Of a stretch of 49,834 nt of DNA, positions 7,770-16,511 are shown piece by piece. Source of the DNA: Baia soyae (GTDB lineage: Bacteria > Bacillota > Bacilli > Thermoactinomycetales > Thermoactinomycetaceae); contig NZ_SLXV01000021.1 in the NCBI RefSeq assembly GCF_004341445.1, forward strand, positions 1-49,834, in the 5' to 3' direction. Numbering within the stretch: the stretch's first letter is position 1; the number at the start of each line of letters is the position of its first letter. The notes below the pieces were generated by a model. It was not told where the DNA came from and did no database searches. It was given only the letters and a program-made list of their open reading frames with translations. The position numbers were made by a program, and so were the translations under genes.

Positions 7770-9749
7770 TTATGAATTCATGGACTCAACCATCACTTTA
7801 TCCACTTGCCGTAGATAGAGCATGCGAACGATTAAAAAATAGATTAATTGCACAGCTAGGAAGCCAGCAATCGTTACCAGTGAAGCGGGAAGCATATTTT
7901 GTGCTTCGATGATATCAGCTATCTGTTTCTTCAGTATTTGCATCACTGATATCGTAACAAGTCCTGCAATGACTGTTGGAATGAAGAACAACATAGCAAT
8001 CTGAATCGTACATGTGCGCCTCATCTCTAGTACGCTTAAACCAATCTTAGAAAGCATATTATAGAGTCGTTGATCCTGATTTAGATCTATATATAGCTTG
8101 AAATAAAGGAAGCTAGCAGTAGCAATTGAGAATACAGCTACCATAAATACTCCAATAAAGCTAAACATACTACGTGTCTCTTGTATTTTAAGGTAAACGC
8201 CTGCCCTTGTTTCAGTAATACCATTAATGCCATGGTCCAACTGGAAAAGCTCTTCTAGCTTCTTGCTCAATTTCCCTTCTTTCGAGTCTGAGCTTGGAAA
8301 TCCCTGATGAGACCAGCTTGGAATGGAGTAAAACGTAGAAAGATGCTCTCTTCCCTTTCCCTTTGGTTTTTTAATTAGTCTTTCTTGCAAGCGTTTAAAG
8401 GTTTCATCGCTCACAACAACTAATGAAACAACACTGTTCAATCTTTTGTCGATTTGTTGTACGATTTTCAAATCGTATTGCGCTAATTCTTGCCCTAGTA
8501 ATTTGAATTTGGATTGTTCTAATTTTGAATCGATAAAGATAGCTTCTCCATATTGGAGCTTAGAAGGAACCTTCTCTCCAAATAATGTAGCTACCGCACG
8601 GTATTCTGATTCTTTTACTACTTCCAAGTCTAATATGTTCAAGTCTTCCTTAGAAATATATGGCACAATCGATCGAAAGATTGTTTTCTCGTATTTGAGT
8701 CCTGCTTTTTCTAGCTCTTGATCTATTTTCTTTGTATTCGATTCCCATTTCTTGTACTCACCCTCCGTGTAAGTTTTAAAATCCTCAGGTGGATTACTAC
8801 TATGGTCAATGGCTAAGGGAGTTTCTTTATATCCATCTCTAGCTTCATATCCTAAAGCATAAACAAAAGTAGCCGCAACGGAAGCCATAGTAATGACAAT
8901 GGTAACCATAAAGAACATCCTAGCATTATCCTTTAGTTTGTAAGCCATCTCGGAAATCCATAACATTCTTGTCCCTCTCCAGAAGAAGGAGCGATTTCTT
9001 TTTAGTACTCGTATTACATATACACTTAGTTGGGTGAAGAAGAAATACATGCCAATGATCCCTAAAGTGGCAGGCCATAGTAATGCGTCAAATGTATTTA
9101 TTTTTTTTGTTAGCAAGAAAAAAGCAGTTGTGATAAAGCCAATGGATAATAAAACGAGTAAAATATGTGCTCTTGGTTCTTTTTTTGGTTTATTGGTTCC
9201 CATTAATAATTCCAAGGCTTTTTTCTGTCGGACGAAAAACAAAGTGAAGAAAGAAATAACAAGATATAGTGCTAAGAAAACACCAACCGTAAGTCCAATG
9301 GCTGTTATAGGAAAATAAAATGGGAGCTTTACCTCTATAACTTCTGTTCCATAAAGGAGAAGGAGTTTCGCACATGCAAGCCCACAAACAATCCCTGTGA
9401 CAATAGCACCAAGGCCGATTAAGATATTTTCCAAGAAGATGAGACGATTAATCTGTTTCCGTTTTGCTCCTAGGATGGTTAAGATCCCAAACTCTTTATT
9501 TCTCGATTTTAGAAAAGCGCTAATCGAGTAGAGTACGAATAAAAAGGAGAAAACGAAAATGATATAAGCAGCGCCTTTCATCATGATTTGAGTCGTTTGT
9601 CCGAGTTCGGATTTGGTTAGACTTGGATGATAGATGAGCAAGGCATAGCTAAAGAAAATCATGACGGCAAAGGCACTGCTTAAGAAGTAAGCGGAGTATG
9701 CACGTAAGTTTCGTTTGACATTATTAAACGCGAATTGACGAAAGTTCAT
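7770..9749 (-). CDS. bceB: BceB-like permease of a peptide-antibiotic sensing/detoxifying ABC transporter
   Basis: A 659-residue FtsX-type permease with about ten membrane helices: four in the first 250 residues, then a large extracellular domain (about 310-520) between helices 7 and 8, and three at the C-terminus. This is the BceB layout. It starts at the second ATG (MNFRQFAF), because the AGGGGG site is 8 nt from it but only 2 nt from the first. It overlaps the end of bceA by 26 bp. With BceA it would remove or shield lantibiotics/bacitracin-like peptides at lipid II-cycle targets and signal to BceS. A second, diverged copy lies at 39680-41602. Confidence 0.93.
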   Translation of the reverse strand: MNFRQFAFNNVKRNLRAYSAYFLSSAFAVMIFFSYALLIYHPSLTKSELGQTTQIMMKGAAYIIFVFSFLFVLYSISAFLKSRNKEFGILTILGAKRKQINRLIFLENILIGLGAIVTGIVCGLACAKLLLLYGTEVIEVKLPFYFPITAIGLTVGVFLALYLVISFFTLFFVRQKKALELLMGTNKPKKEPRAHILLVLLSIGFITTAFFLLTKKINTFDALLWPATLGIIGMYFFFTQLSVYVIRVLKRNRSFFWRGTRMLWISEMAYKLKDNARMFFMVTIVITMASVAATFVYALGYEARDGYKETPLAIDHSSNPPEDFKTYTEGEYKKWESNTKKIDQELEKAGLKYEKTIFRSIVPYISKEDLNILDLEVVKESEYRAVATLFGEKVPSKLQYGEAIFIDSKLEQSKFKLLGQELAQYDLKIVQQIDKRLNSVVSLVVVSDETFKRLQERLIKKPKGKGREHLSTFYSIPSWSHQGFPSSDSKEGKLSKKLEELFQLDHGINGITETRAGVYLKIQETRSMFSFIGVFMVAVFSIATASFLYFKLYIDLNQDQRLYNMLSKIGLSVLEMRRTCTIQIAMLFFIPTVIAGLVTISVMQILKKQIADIIEAQNMLPASLVTIAGFLAVQLIYFLIVRMLYLRQVDKVMVESMNS

Positions 9750-10497
9750 GTGCATTTCCCCCTAAAAGCGACAACATATCAATGATTTCTTGGAAAAACG
9801 TTTGTCGATTCTCTCCCCTAACAATCTGGTTGACTAGTTTTCCATCCTTAATAAAGACGACACGATGGCAATAGCTGGCGGCTTGTGCATCATGGGTAAC
9901 GAGCATGGTAGTCGTTTTATCCTCTTGATTGATTGACTCCATCATCTCCATCACCGTACGGGCTGACTTAGAGTCTAAGTTTCCTGTTGGCTCATCGGCT
10001 AGTAATAACGATGGGGAGTGAATGATTGCTCGAGCGATGGCGGCACGTTGGCGTTGTCCCCCGGATACTTCGTAAGTGCGTTTCTTTAGGATCTCGGTAA
10101 TACCAAGTTTCTCAGCTACTTTCTGTAGTTTCTGATTCATCTCCCGTATTCCTTTGGTGTCTAAGGTCAACGGTAGCACTATATTCTCCGCAATCGTTAG
10201 CGTGTCTAGCAGGTTAAAATCTTGAAAGACGAAGCCTAATTCCCGGCGACGAAAGACTGCAAGATCGTTTTTCTTTAGAGAGAGTGGCTTTTTGCCGTTA
10301 ATATAAATTTCTCCTGATGTCGGAGTATCAATCGTGGATACCATATTAAGCAAAGTAGTCTTCCCACTCCCAGACGGCCCCATAACTCCGACAAATTCTC
10401 CCTTTTCAATCGTTAAGTCAATCTCAGAAAGTGCTTTGTGTGTAACCTTTCCACCACTATATACTTTCGTTAACTTTTCTACTTTTAACATATCCAT
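9724..10497 (-). CDS. bceA: BceA-like ABC transporter ATPase
   Basis: A 257-residue nucleotide-binding subunit. Walker A is GPSGSGKT, the signature is SGGQRQR and Walker B runs LLLADEPTGNLDS, typical of the MacB/LolD/BceA group. It powers the BceB permease encoded directly downstream and overlapping by 26 bp. The C-terminal extension ending HELSSIRV is notable because the same ending is found, without the rest of the gene, in front of the second bceB copy. Upstream lie a probable sigma-A promoter and a four-site palindrome. Confidence 0.95.
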   Translation of the reverse strand: MDMLKVEKLTKVYSGGKVTHKALSEIDLTIEKGEFVGVMGPSGSGKTTLLNMVSTIDTPTSGEIYINGKKPLSLKKNDLAVFRRRELGFVFQDFNLLDTLTIAENIVLPLTLDTKGIREMNQKLQKVAEKLGITEILKKRTYEVSGGQRQRAAIARAIIHSPSLLLADEPTGNLDSKSARTVMEMMESINQEDKTTTMLVTHDAQAASYCHRVVFIKDGKLVNQIVRGENRQTFFQEIIDMLSLLGGNAHELSSIRV

Positions 10498-10530
10498 TTG
10501 TTTCTTCCCTTTCTGCTTGTACGTTATGAA

Positions 10531-10558
10531 ATCAGTCTAGCAGACGAGATCAGGTGAA
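10531..10558 (-). promoter_or_regulatory. Probable bceA promoter
   Basis: On the minus strand TTGTTC (10553-10558) and TAGACT (about 10531-10536) are spaced 16 bp apart, just downstream of the Bce operator dyad. This is the arrangement expected for activation by BceR. Confidence 0.45.
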
Positions 10559-10570
10559 CAAATTGAATTA

Positions 10571-10612
10571 GCTTACAAAAAACCTTACATTCATGTAAGA
10601 TTTCCTGTAAGC
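10571..10612. promoter_or_regulatory. Palindromic BceR operator upstream of bceA
   Basis: Four half-sites form a perfectly symmetric array: TTACA-N7-TTACA-N4-TGTAA-N7-TGTAA. The inner pair matches the TNACA-N4-TGTAA motif that I recall for BceR-type regulators. It sits just upstream of the bceA promoter. It could also work as a hairpin at the end of the neighbouring exporter gene, but the strict half-site spacing favours protein binding. Confidence 0.7.
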
Positions 10613-10623
10613 TCTTTACCATT

Positions 10624-12384
10624 TTACCCAACTTCTAATCGATCACGTGGTTTTAAGTCTTTCCATTTGAAAGAGCGACGTTGGATTAAGATACTTCCCA
10701 TTAAAGTAAGCGCTAAGAAGCCAAGTATCGCTACAAAGTAACGAAGCATTTCTTCCGGACGATTTAAAGCGATAATATTACGTAGCCCATTCACTCCGTG
10801 GGACATGGGAAGGAATCCTGAAATTTTCTGCAAGGGTCCTGGGATTAGCTCCGTTGGGAATGTGCCCCCACTTGAGACTAATTGTAAAACCAAGACCACA
10901 ATCGCTAATAGTCTTCCTGGTCCATCGCCAAACGTGCCAATGAAAAAGCCAATGACGGTTATGGACATCAAGGAGATACAAATTAAAAAGAGATAGTACG
11001 AAATCCCAAGTTCAATCGGTAAGCCAAGTCCATAATGAACAATGCTTCCTGTTAGGAGTGCTTGGAAGATTCCAATCGGGTATAGGGATAGGAACTGTCC
11101 AAGAGGAACCAAGCCTAATCGATAAGGACCAAACTTCCATCGCTTTTCATTGATCGGGAGAACAAAAAACAGCATGATGGCACCAATCCATAAAGAAAGA
11201 GGTAAAAAATAAGGTGCAAGCCCGACACCGTATTCCCCTACTTGATGAGTACTCTTATCTTCGGTGTCGATTGGATCTGATACGATCTCAGCTAATAATT
11301 TGGAATCTGCCTCAGAACCAGTTGAAGCTTCATTCAGCTTTCGGGCTAGTTGTTGATTGCTATCTGCTACTTTTTGCATGTTTGATACAAACTCAGGTAG
11401 CTTTTGGTTCAGCTCGTTTAGTCCATTGGTTAACTGAGAGAGGGCATTTTCTAGATCGTCAGCCCCTTTGTGAAACCGGATTAATCCTTGGTATAGCTTA
11501 TCGGTTCCATTGGCTAACTCCCTGATTTTCTCGATATCTTGCTGTAGATCTTGAAATTTTTGCGAGACCTTCCCAGCATGTAGCGGGGATAGTCTCTGTA
11601 TTTCTTGCACACGGGAACCGATCTGCTCCACTTTATCTACTAGTTGCTTGGTTCCATCATTTACTTGTCTGGCGCCATCTTCTAGTTGTCCAGCAGATTG
11701 TTGGAGGGTTCGTGTACCTGATAAAATTTTGTTTGCTCCCGTTGATGCTTTTGTGATCGCTTCCTGTATACGATTGCTACTTTCATACAGCTTTTTGGTT
11801 CCATCTGCAATCTTCCCTGCTGCATCAGCCGCTTTGGTAACCCCTTCCTTTGACTCATTGATCAGGTCAAAGATATTTGATATATATTCTTGCGTAAATT
11901 TCTTACCAATCCCCGTACTAAGCTCATTTTCAATCCTTATCGCGATCTGCCCAGCCACATAGTTCTTTCCTTCATTTCGGATGAAGTCCAACTTTGCTTT
12001 TTTGGGATTGGAAGTGGAGATGGATAGGGAGAGTTCTGTGAAATCAGAGGGAATGATAATTGCTAGGAAATACTTATCTCCTTCCACTCCCACTTTTGCT
12101 TCGTTTCGATTCACCACATGCCAATTTACATCGATCTTTTCCTTTATTTCATCTACCAACTCATTGCCGAGGTTTTCCTTCTCCCCTTTGTAGACCCCGC
12201 CCTGATCTTCGTTCACAAGGGCTACAGGGAGTTGATTTAGAGAACCGTACGGATCCCAAAAGGCATAGAGATACAAACCACAATATAGCAGTGGAACGAA
12301 TAAAATGGCTAGGATCGCTAATCTCCCGAGGCGATTCCTCCATATACGCTTCCACTCCGCTTGAGCAATATACCAAGAGATCAT
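10624..12384 (-). CDS. YhgE/Pip-family membrane protein, ABC-2 permease-like
   Basis: A 586-residue protein. One membrane helix lies at about 19-40. A large extracytoplasmic region (about 45-395) follows, whose middle (about 185-360) is a coiled coil rich in (A/D)G-T/A-x-L repeats. Five to six membrane helices fill the C-terminal third. This is the YhgE/Pip layout, a family known from the Lactococcus phage infection protein and from type VII-like or lipid export systems. It overlaps the upstream ATPase-like gene by 4 bp (ATGA), so the two are translated together and probably form one transporter. Substrate unknown. Confidence 0.8.
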   Translation of the reverse strand: MISWYIAQAEWKRIWRNRLGRLAILAILFVPLLYCGLYLYAFWDPYGSLNQLPVALVNEDQGGVYKGEKENLGNELVDEIKEKIDVNWHVVNRNEAKVGVEGDKYFLAIIIPSDFTELSLSISTSNPKKAKLDFIRNEGKNYVAGQIAIRIENELSTGIGKKFTQEYISNIFDLINESKEGVTKAADAAGKIADGTKKLYESSNRIQEAITKASTGANKILSGTRTLQQSAGQLEDGARQVNDGTKQLVDKVEQIGSRVQEIQRLSPLHAGKVSQKFQDLQQDIEKIRELANGTDKLYQGLIRFHKGADDLENALSQLTNGLNELNQKLPEFVSNMQKVADSNQQLARKLNEASTGSEADSKLLAEIVSDPIDTEDKSTHQVGEYGVGLAPYFLPLSLWIGAIMLFFVLPINEKRWKFGPYRLGLVPLGQFLSLYPIGIFQALLTGSIVHYGLGLPIELGISYYLFLICISLMSITVIGFFIGTFGDGPGRLLAIVVLVLQLVSSGGTFPTELIPGPLQKISGFLPMSHGVNGLRNIIALNRPEEMLRYFVAILGFLALTLMGSILIQRRSFKWKDLKPRDRLEVG

Positions 12385-13022
12385 AGCCGGTCCTCCTTCT
12401 TAATGGAAAGATCAATTTTCGTCTGATGCTCATTCCATACTTCCCGTCGCAATGTGGTTAGTATCAAAATCAGTTTATCCCGCTGCACGATCGGTTGCAG
12501 GACCGATGAAAATTGACTCCATTCTTCATCAGTCAATCCAAGCTCTGGATGATCTAATAGTAAGATGGGAGGTTGATGAACCAACGCCGCAGCAATCGAC
12601 GCTTTTAATTGATTGACGGGGGATAGATCTACATATCGATCCTTTCGTACACCATCTAAATCCCAATCGTCCATAACCTTTTCGAGGAGCATTTTCTTAT
12701 GCTTTACTCGAAACAAGTTTGCTTGTAAAAGGAGCATCTCCTCTACTCGCAGATATGGAATAGGCTCATAAATACGGTGAATGGAAGCAATCCCGATATG
12801 CGCCGGGGAGATTTTCTCTTTTTTTTCCTCTTCCACCATCCAGACTGCACCTTGCTCCGGTTTTAGATACCCACCTAACATCAATAAGATCGATGTACTT
12901 GTGATCTGCTTTCCACTATAAATACTAATGCTCTCTCCTGGCACAAAGGAAGCGTTCCAGCTCGATATAATTTCGTCTCCATGATTATGTAAAGTTACTT
13001 CTTCTATTTGTAAGCTACACAT
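12381..13022 (-). CDS. Degenerate ABC-type ATPase partner of the YhgE-like protein
   Basis: A 213-residue protein with the length and order of an ABC nucleotide-binding domain but eroded motifs. At the Walker A position is IYSGKQITSTSILLML, which lacks the GxGKS/T loop. The signature is DLSPVNQLKASIAAAL instead of LSGGQ. At Walker B, ILLLDHPELGL has His in place of the catalytic Glu. It is probably unable to hydrolyse ATP normally and may have a structural or regulatory role, or work with an active ATPase encoded elsewhere. It is preceded by a TTGGAGAC binding site. The reading frame is intact and the translational coupling to its neighbour is kept, so it is unlikely to be dead. Confidence 0.7.
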   Translation of the reverse strand: MCSLQIEEVTLHNHGDEIISSWNASFVPGESISIYSGKQITSTSILLMLGGYLKPEQGAVWMVEEEKKEKISPAHIGIASIHRIYEPIPYLRVEEMLLLQANLFRVKHKKMLLEKVMDDWDLDGVRKDRYVDLSPVNQLKASIAAALVHQPPILLLDHPELGLTDEEWSQFSSVLQPIVQRDKLILILTTLRREVWNEHQTKIDLSIKKEDRL

Positions 13023-13080
13023 GTCTCCAACACCTAAAGTTTTTTTTAGTGTTTGTTAAAGACATGCAAACCATACTCAC

Positions 13081-13126
13081 AAAAAAAGAAGCATTTCCTG
13101 TTCTCTTACAACGAGGAAATGCTTCA
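13081..13126 (-). terminator. Terminator of the aminotransferase gene
   Basis: The stem GAAGCATTTCCT/AGGAAATGCTTC is followed on the minus strand by a run of seven T. Confidence 0.85.
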
Positions 13127-13136
13127 CAAGGTCCAC

Positions 13137-14324
13137 CTATTTATTTTCTAATACAAAACGTTCAATTCGGTCTAATCCTTCTTGGAGCTGTTTTAGGGAA
13201 GTAGAATACGAAATTCGCATGTGATCGTCAGAGCCAAAACCAGCTCCCGGAACAACAGCAACCAATTCCTTTTCTAATAATGCGGTTGCCCAATCATCCG
13301 CTGTTTGGTACTTTTTAGATGCATCTAACGCTTGACGAATATTTACATAGGCGTAGAATGCTCCTGGAGGTTTTTGGCAGACAAATCCCGGGATCTTGTT
13401 TAATCGACTAACTACGTAATCTCTTCGCTCTTTAAACGCTTTTTTCATCTCTTCGACAGGTTCTAGAGATCCATTAAATGCTGCGATTGCCGCATACTGA
13501 GCGATGGAAGTAGGATTTGAAGTGCTATGACTTGCTAAATCAGTCATGGCCGTAATGATATCTGATGGGCCTGCCGCAAATCCGATCCGCCAACCGGTCA
13601 TTGAGTATGTTTTGGAAACGCCGTTTATGATAACGGTTCGTTTATAGAACTCTTCTCCTAAACTAGCCATACTCACATGATGCAGACCTTCGTCATAGAT
13701 GAGGTGTTCATAAATTTCGTCCGAAACAATCAAGAAATCGTGCTTGATTGCCACTTCTCCGAGTCCACGTAGCTCATCTGCCGAGTACAGCATACCTGTA
13801 GGATTGGAAGGACTATTAATGATAACAGCTTTGGTACGGGATGAGACTGCTTTCTCAAGCTCGGCAGGTGTAATCTTAAATTGATTCGCTTCTTCTCCTA
13901 CGATGACAACCGGTACTCCACCTGCTAACTTGATTTGCTCCAGATAACTAACCCAATAAGGAGATGGGACAATTACTTCATCACCGGGATCTAAAATAAC
14001 TTGGAACAAATCATATAAAGCATTTTTCGCACCTACGGTTACGGTTACTTGGCTGGTAGTATATGTTAATTCATTTTCTCGTTGTAGCTTTTCTACGATG
14101 GCTTTTTTTAATTCAGGAATACCACTAGAAGGCGTGTACTTGGTCAATCCTTGATCCATTGCTTCTTTTGCAGCATGGATAATATGTGTGGGAGTATTAA
14201 AATCTGGCTCTCCAGCCCCTAAACCAATGACATCATGGCCTTGTTGTTTTAAAGCTTTTGCCGTTGCCGTGATAGCGAGTGTTGGGGATGGTTCAAGCTG
14301 TTGAACTCGTTTTGATAGTTTCAT
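13137..14324 (-). CDS. aspB: Aspartate aminotransferase-like PLP enzyme (class I)
   Basis: A 395-residue fold-type I aminotransferase. GLGAGEPDFNTP lies near the N-terminus, the substrate-binding NSPSNPTG follows, and the PLP lysine sits in GVSKTYSMTGWRIGFAAG. It matches Bacillus AspB-type enzymes, which transfer the amino group between aspartate and 2-oxoglutarate. The start is the ATG of MKLSKRVQQ with AAAGGG upstream; a longer in-frame extension runs back into ackA and is not likely to be used. It is close to the ackA stop and may be read with it. The exact substrate is not certain from sequence. Confidence 0.9.
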   Translation of the reverse strand: MKLSKRVQQLEPSPTLAITATAKALKQQGHDVIGLGAGEPDFNTPTHIIHAAKEAMDQGLTKYTPSSGIPELKKAIVEKLQRENELTYTTSQVTVTVGAKNALYDLFQVILDPGDEVIVPSPYWVSYLEQIKLAGGVPVVIVGEEANQFKITPAELEKAVSSRTKAVIINSPSNPTGMLYSADELRGLGEVAIKHDFLIVSDEIYEHLIYDEGLHHVSMASLGEEFYKRTVIINGVSKTYSMTGWRIGFAAGPSDIITAMTDLASHSTSNPTSIAQYAAIAAFNGSLEPVEEMKKAFKERRDYVVSRLNKIPGFVCQKPPGAFYAYVNIRQALDASKKYQTADDWATALLEKELVAVVPGAGFGSDDHMRISYSTSLKQLQEGLDRIERFVLENK

Positions 14325-14382
14325 GTACAAACCCTTTCTATCTAGTAAGAATAGAACTACATCACTATCATCATAACATTGT

Positions 14383-15585
14383 CTAACGAGAAGAGACCAG
14401 ATTTTTTGCGTCCCGTGCAATCATTAATTCTTCATTTGTCGGCACGACTAAAACATCGATTTTAGACTGTAGAGTACTAATTTTTCGCTCTTCTTTTCGG
14501 CGAACCGAATTTTCTTCTAAGTCGATCTCCACACCGAGATAAGATAAACCCGAGCATACTTTTTCACGGATCAGAGAAGCATTTTCTCCTACTCCAGCTG
14601 TAAAGATGAGGGCATCTGCTCCATTTACCGCTGCGAAATAAGCTCCGATCATCTTGCGAAGACGATATACATACATCTCAATGGCTAGTTTTGCTTGTGG
14701 ATTCCCATCAAACATCGCTTCTGTTACTTCCCTCATATCGCCAGACAAACCAGATACCCCCAAGAGACCACTATGTTTATTTAACATAGACTGAACTTCT
14801 CCAAGTGTAAGATCCTCTTTTGCCATCACAAATGGAACAATTGCTGGATCAATATCTCCAGATCTCGTACCCATCATCAGCCCTTCTAGAGGAGTCATTC
14901 CCATGCTGGTATCGACCGATTTCCCATATTCAACAGCAGAAAGGCTCGCTCCATTACCAATATGTGCAATGACAAGTTTCAAATTATCAAGCGGCCGCCC
15001 GAGAAATTCTGCCGCCTTTTGAGCTACATATTTATGTGATGTACCGTGAAATCCATAACGCCGGATCCGATGCTTTTGATATAGGACACGTGGGATTGGA
15101 TACATAAATGCATAGTCAGGCATAGTTTGATGAAATGCGGTATCGAAAACAGCTACGTGGACTGCGTTTGATAATTGAGCTTGAGCCGCATCGATCCCGA
15201 GTAAATTGGGAGGATTATGTAACGGTGCTAGATCAATCGTTTTTCGAATTGCTTGACGGACCTCGCTTGTAATGACGACAGATTCGGAAAAAAACTCTCC
15301 ACCGTGAACCACACGATGACCGACAGCCGATATTTCATCCGCACTTTGAATTACGCCATGCTCTTCTGACATGAGCAACGATAATACTTTGTTTAATCCA
15401 TCGCGATGGTCTAATATCTCAGATGTTAGGACTAATTCCTCGCGATCAGGTGTTTCTTGTTTAATAATCGCGGCATCAGTTCCGATTTTCTCTACGAGAC
15501 CCGAGGCCAATACCGACTCATCAGTCATCTCAAACAATTGATATTTAATAGATGAACTTCCACAGTTAATAACGAGTACCTTCAT
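14383..15585 (-). CDS. ackA: Acetate kinase
   Basis: A 400-residue kinase of the ASKHA fold, the usual AckA length. It starts MKVLVINCGSSSIKYQLF, with GHRVVHGG, DTAFHQTMP, YGFHGTSHKYV and GTRSGDIDP as family motifs. It interconverts acetyl phosphate plus ADP with acetate plus ATP. It overlaps the upstream hydroxyacyl-CoA dehydrogenase by 4 bp, an unusual partner: in Bacillus ackA normally stands apart. The pairing suggests that the enzyme may serve acyl-CoA or butanoate-type overflow, but the motifs fit acetate kinase better than butyrate kinase. Confidence 0.93.
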   Translation of the reverse strand: MKVLVINCGSSSIKYQLFEMTDESVLASGLVEKIGTDAAIIKQETPDREELVLTSEILDHRDGLNKVLSLLMSEEHGVIQSADEISAVGHRVVHGGEFFSESVVITSEVRQAIRKTIDLAPLHNPPNLLGIDAAQAQLSNAVHVAVFDTAFHQTMPDYAFMYPIPRVLYQKHRIRRYGFHGTSHKYVAQKAAEFLGRPLDNLKLVIAHIGNGASLSAVEYGKSVDTSMGMTPLEGLMMGTRSGDIDPAIVPFVMAKEDLTLGEVQSMLNKHSGLLGVSGLSGDMREVTEAMFDGNPQAKLAIEMYVYRLRKMIGAYFAAVNGADALIFTAGVGENASLIREKVCSGLSYLGVEIDLEENSVRRKEERKISTLQSKIDVLVVPTNEELMIARDAKNLVSSR

Positions 15586-16478
15586 GATACAGAGCCCTCC
15601 CCATCACTCATTCGAATACCCTCTTGATCATAACGGAAAAAGCCTTCTCCCGTTTTAACGCCGAGCTGTTTGGCTCGCACCATCTTCTTCAGTAAAGGTG
15701 CTGGGCGAAACTTAGGCTCTCCAAACTCTCGGAATAATTGTTCTAGCGCAGCTAACACGGAGTCGAGTCCGAAGCGATCTGCCATTTCAAATGGTCCTGC
15801 ATGAAATTGATATCCGAGCTTCATAGCACGATCAATTTCTTCTACTGTCGCTACCCCTTCCATTAAGATATTTGTTGCTTCGTTAATCATGAGTACAATC
15901 ATTCGTGTCGTCACAAAGCCAGGTGATTCAAATACTTCTACTGCGGACAAGCCCCATTCGGGAAGCAGTTTGCGAACCATATTCACGGTTTGATCGGATG
16001 TTTTTAGCCCTCGAACCACTTCTACAACCGGAATAGTAGGAACGGGATAAACAAAATGTAGGCCAATTACTTTCTCTGGATATTGAGTCATGGCAGCAAT
16101 CTCCGTCAAACTAAGTGTGGATGTATTGCTTGCAAACACCACTTCCGGTCTACAGAATTGATCACAAAGCTGATAAATTTCTTTTTTGATCTGCATGTCC
16201 TCGTCCACAGATTCGATTACAAAATCTGCGTCTCTTAACACATTTGGGTCGGCTGAAAAATGCATATTGGATAAAATAATTTTCTTCTCGGCCTCTGTAA
16301 TTCCCCATTTAGCTAATTTACGATCGAGACTATGAACGACAGAACGTTTCGCTTGTTCTACCGCTTGTGGGTCTTTTTCTAAAATAGTAGTCTCAAACCT
16401 CTTGGAGGCTAATAATTCTGCGATTCCAGCACCCATCACTCCTCCACCTACGACGACTACTTGTTGAATTTGATCCAC
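15582..16478 (-). CDS. 3-hydroxyacyl-CoA (3-hydroxybutyryl-CoA) dehydrogenase
   Basis: A 298-residue short 3HCDH enzyme. The N-terminal Rossmann domain begins VVVVGGGVMGAGIAELLA. The catalytic His is in GLHFVYPVP, and the C-terminal dimerisation domain includes GYQFHAGPFEMADRFGLD. It oxidises 3-hydroxyacyl-CoA with NAD(P)+ or runs in reverse for butanoyl-CoA/PHB-type routes. The usual HFFNP motif is HFVYP here. It overlaps ackA by 4 bp and so belongs to the same transcript. Bacillus MmgB (mother-cell metabolic operon) is a possible ortholog. Confidence 0.88.
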   Translation of the reverse strand: MDQIQQVVVVGGGVMGAGIAELLASKRFETTILEKDPQAVEQAKRSVVHSLDRKLAKWGITEAEKKIILSNMHFSADPNVLRDADFVIESVDEDMQIKKEIYQLCDQFCRPEVVFASNTSTLSLTEIAAMTQYPEKVIGLHFVYPVPTIPVVEVVRGLKTSDQTVNMVRKLLPEWGLSAVEVFESPGFVTTRMIVLMINEATNILMEGVATVEEIDRAMKLGYQFHAGPFEMADRFGLDSVLAALEQLFREFGEPKFRPAPLLKKMVRAKQLGVKTGEGFFRYDQEGIRMSDGEGSVS

Positions 16479-16511
16479 GTCATTACACGCCCTTTCCTAT
16501 AAAACCGTGTT

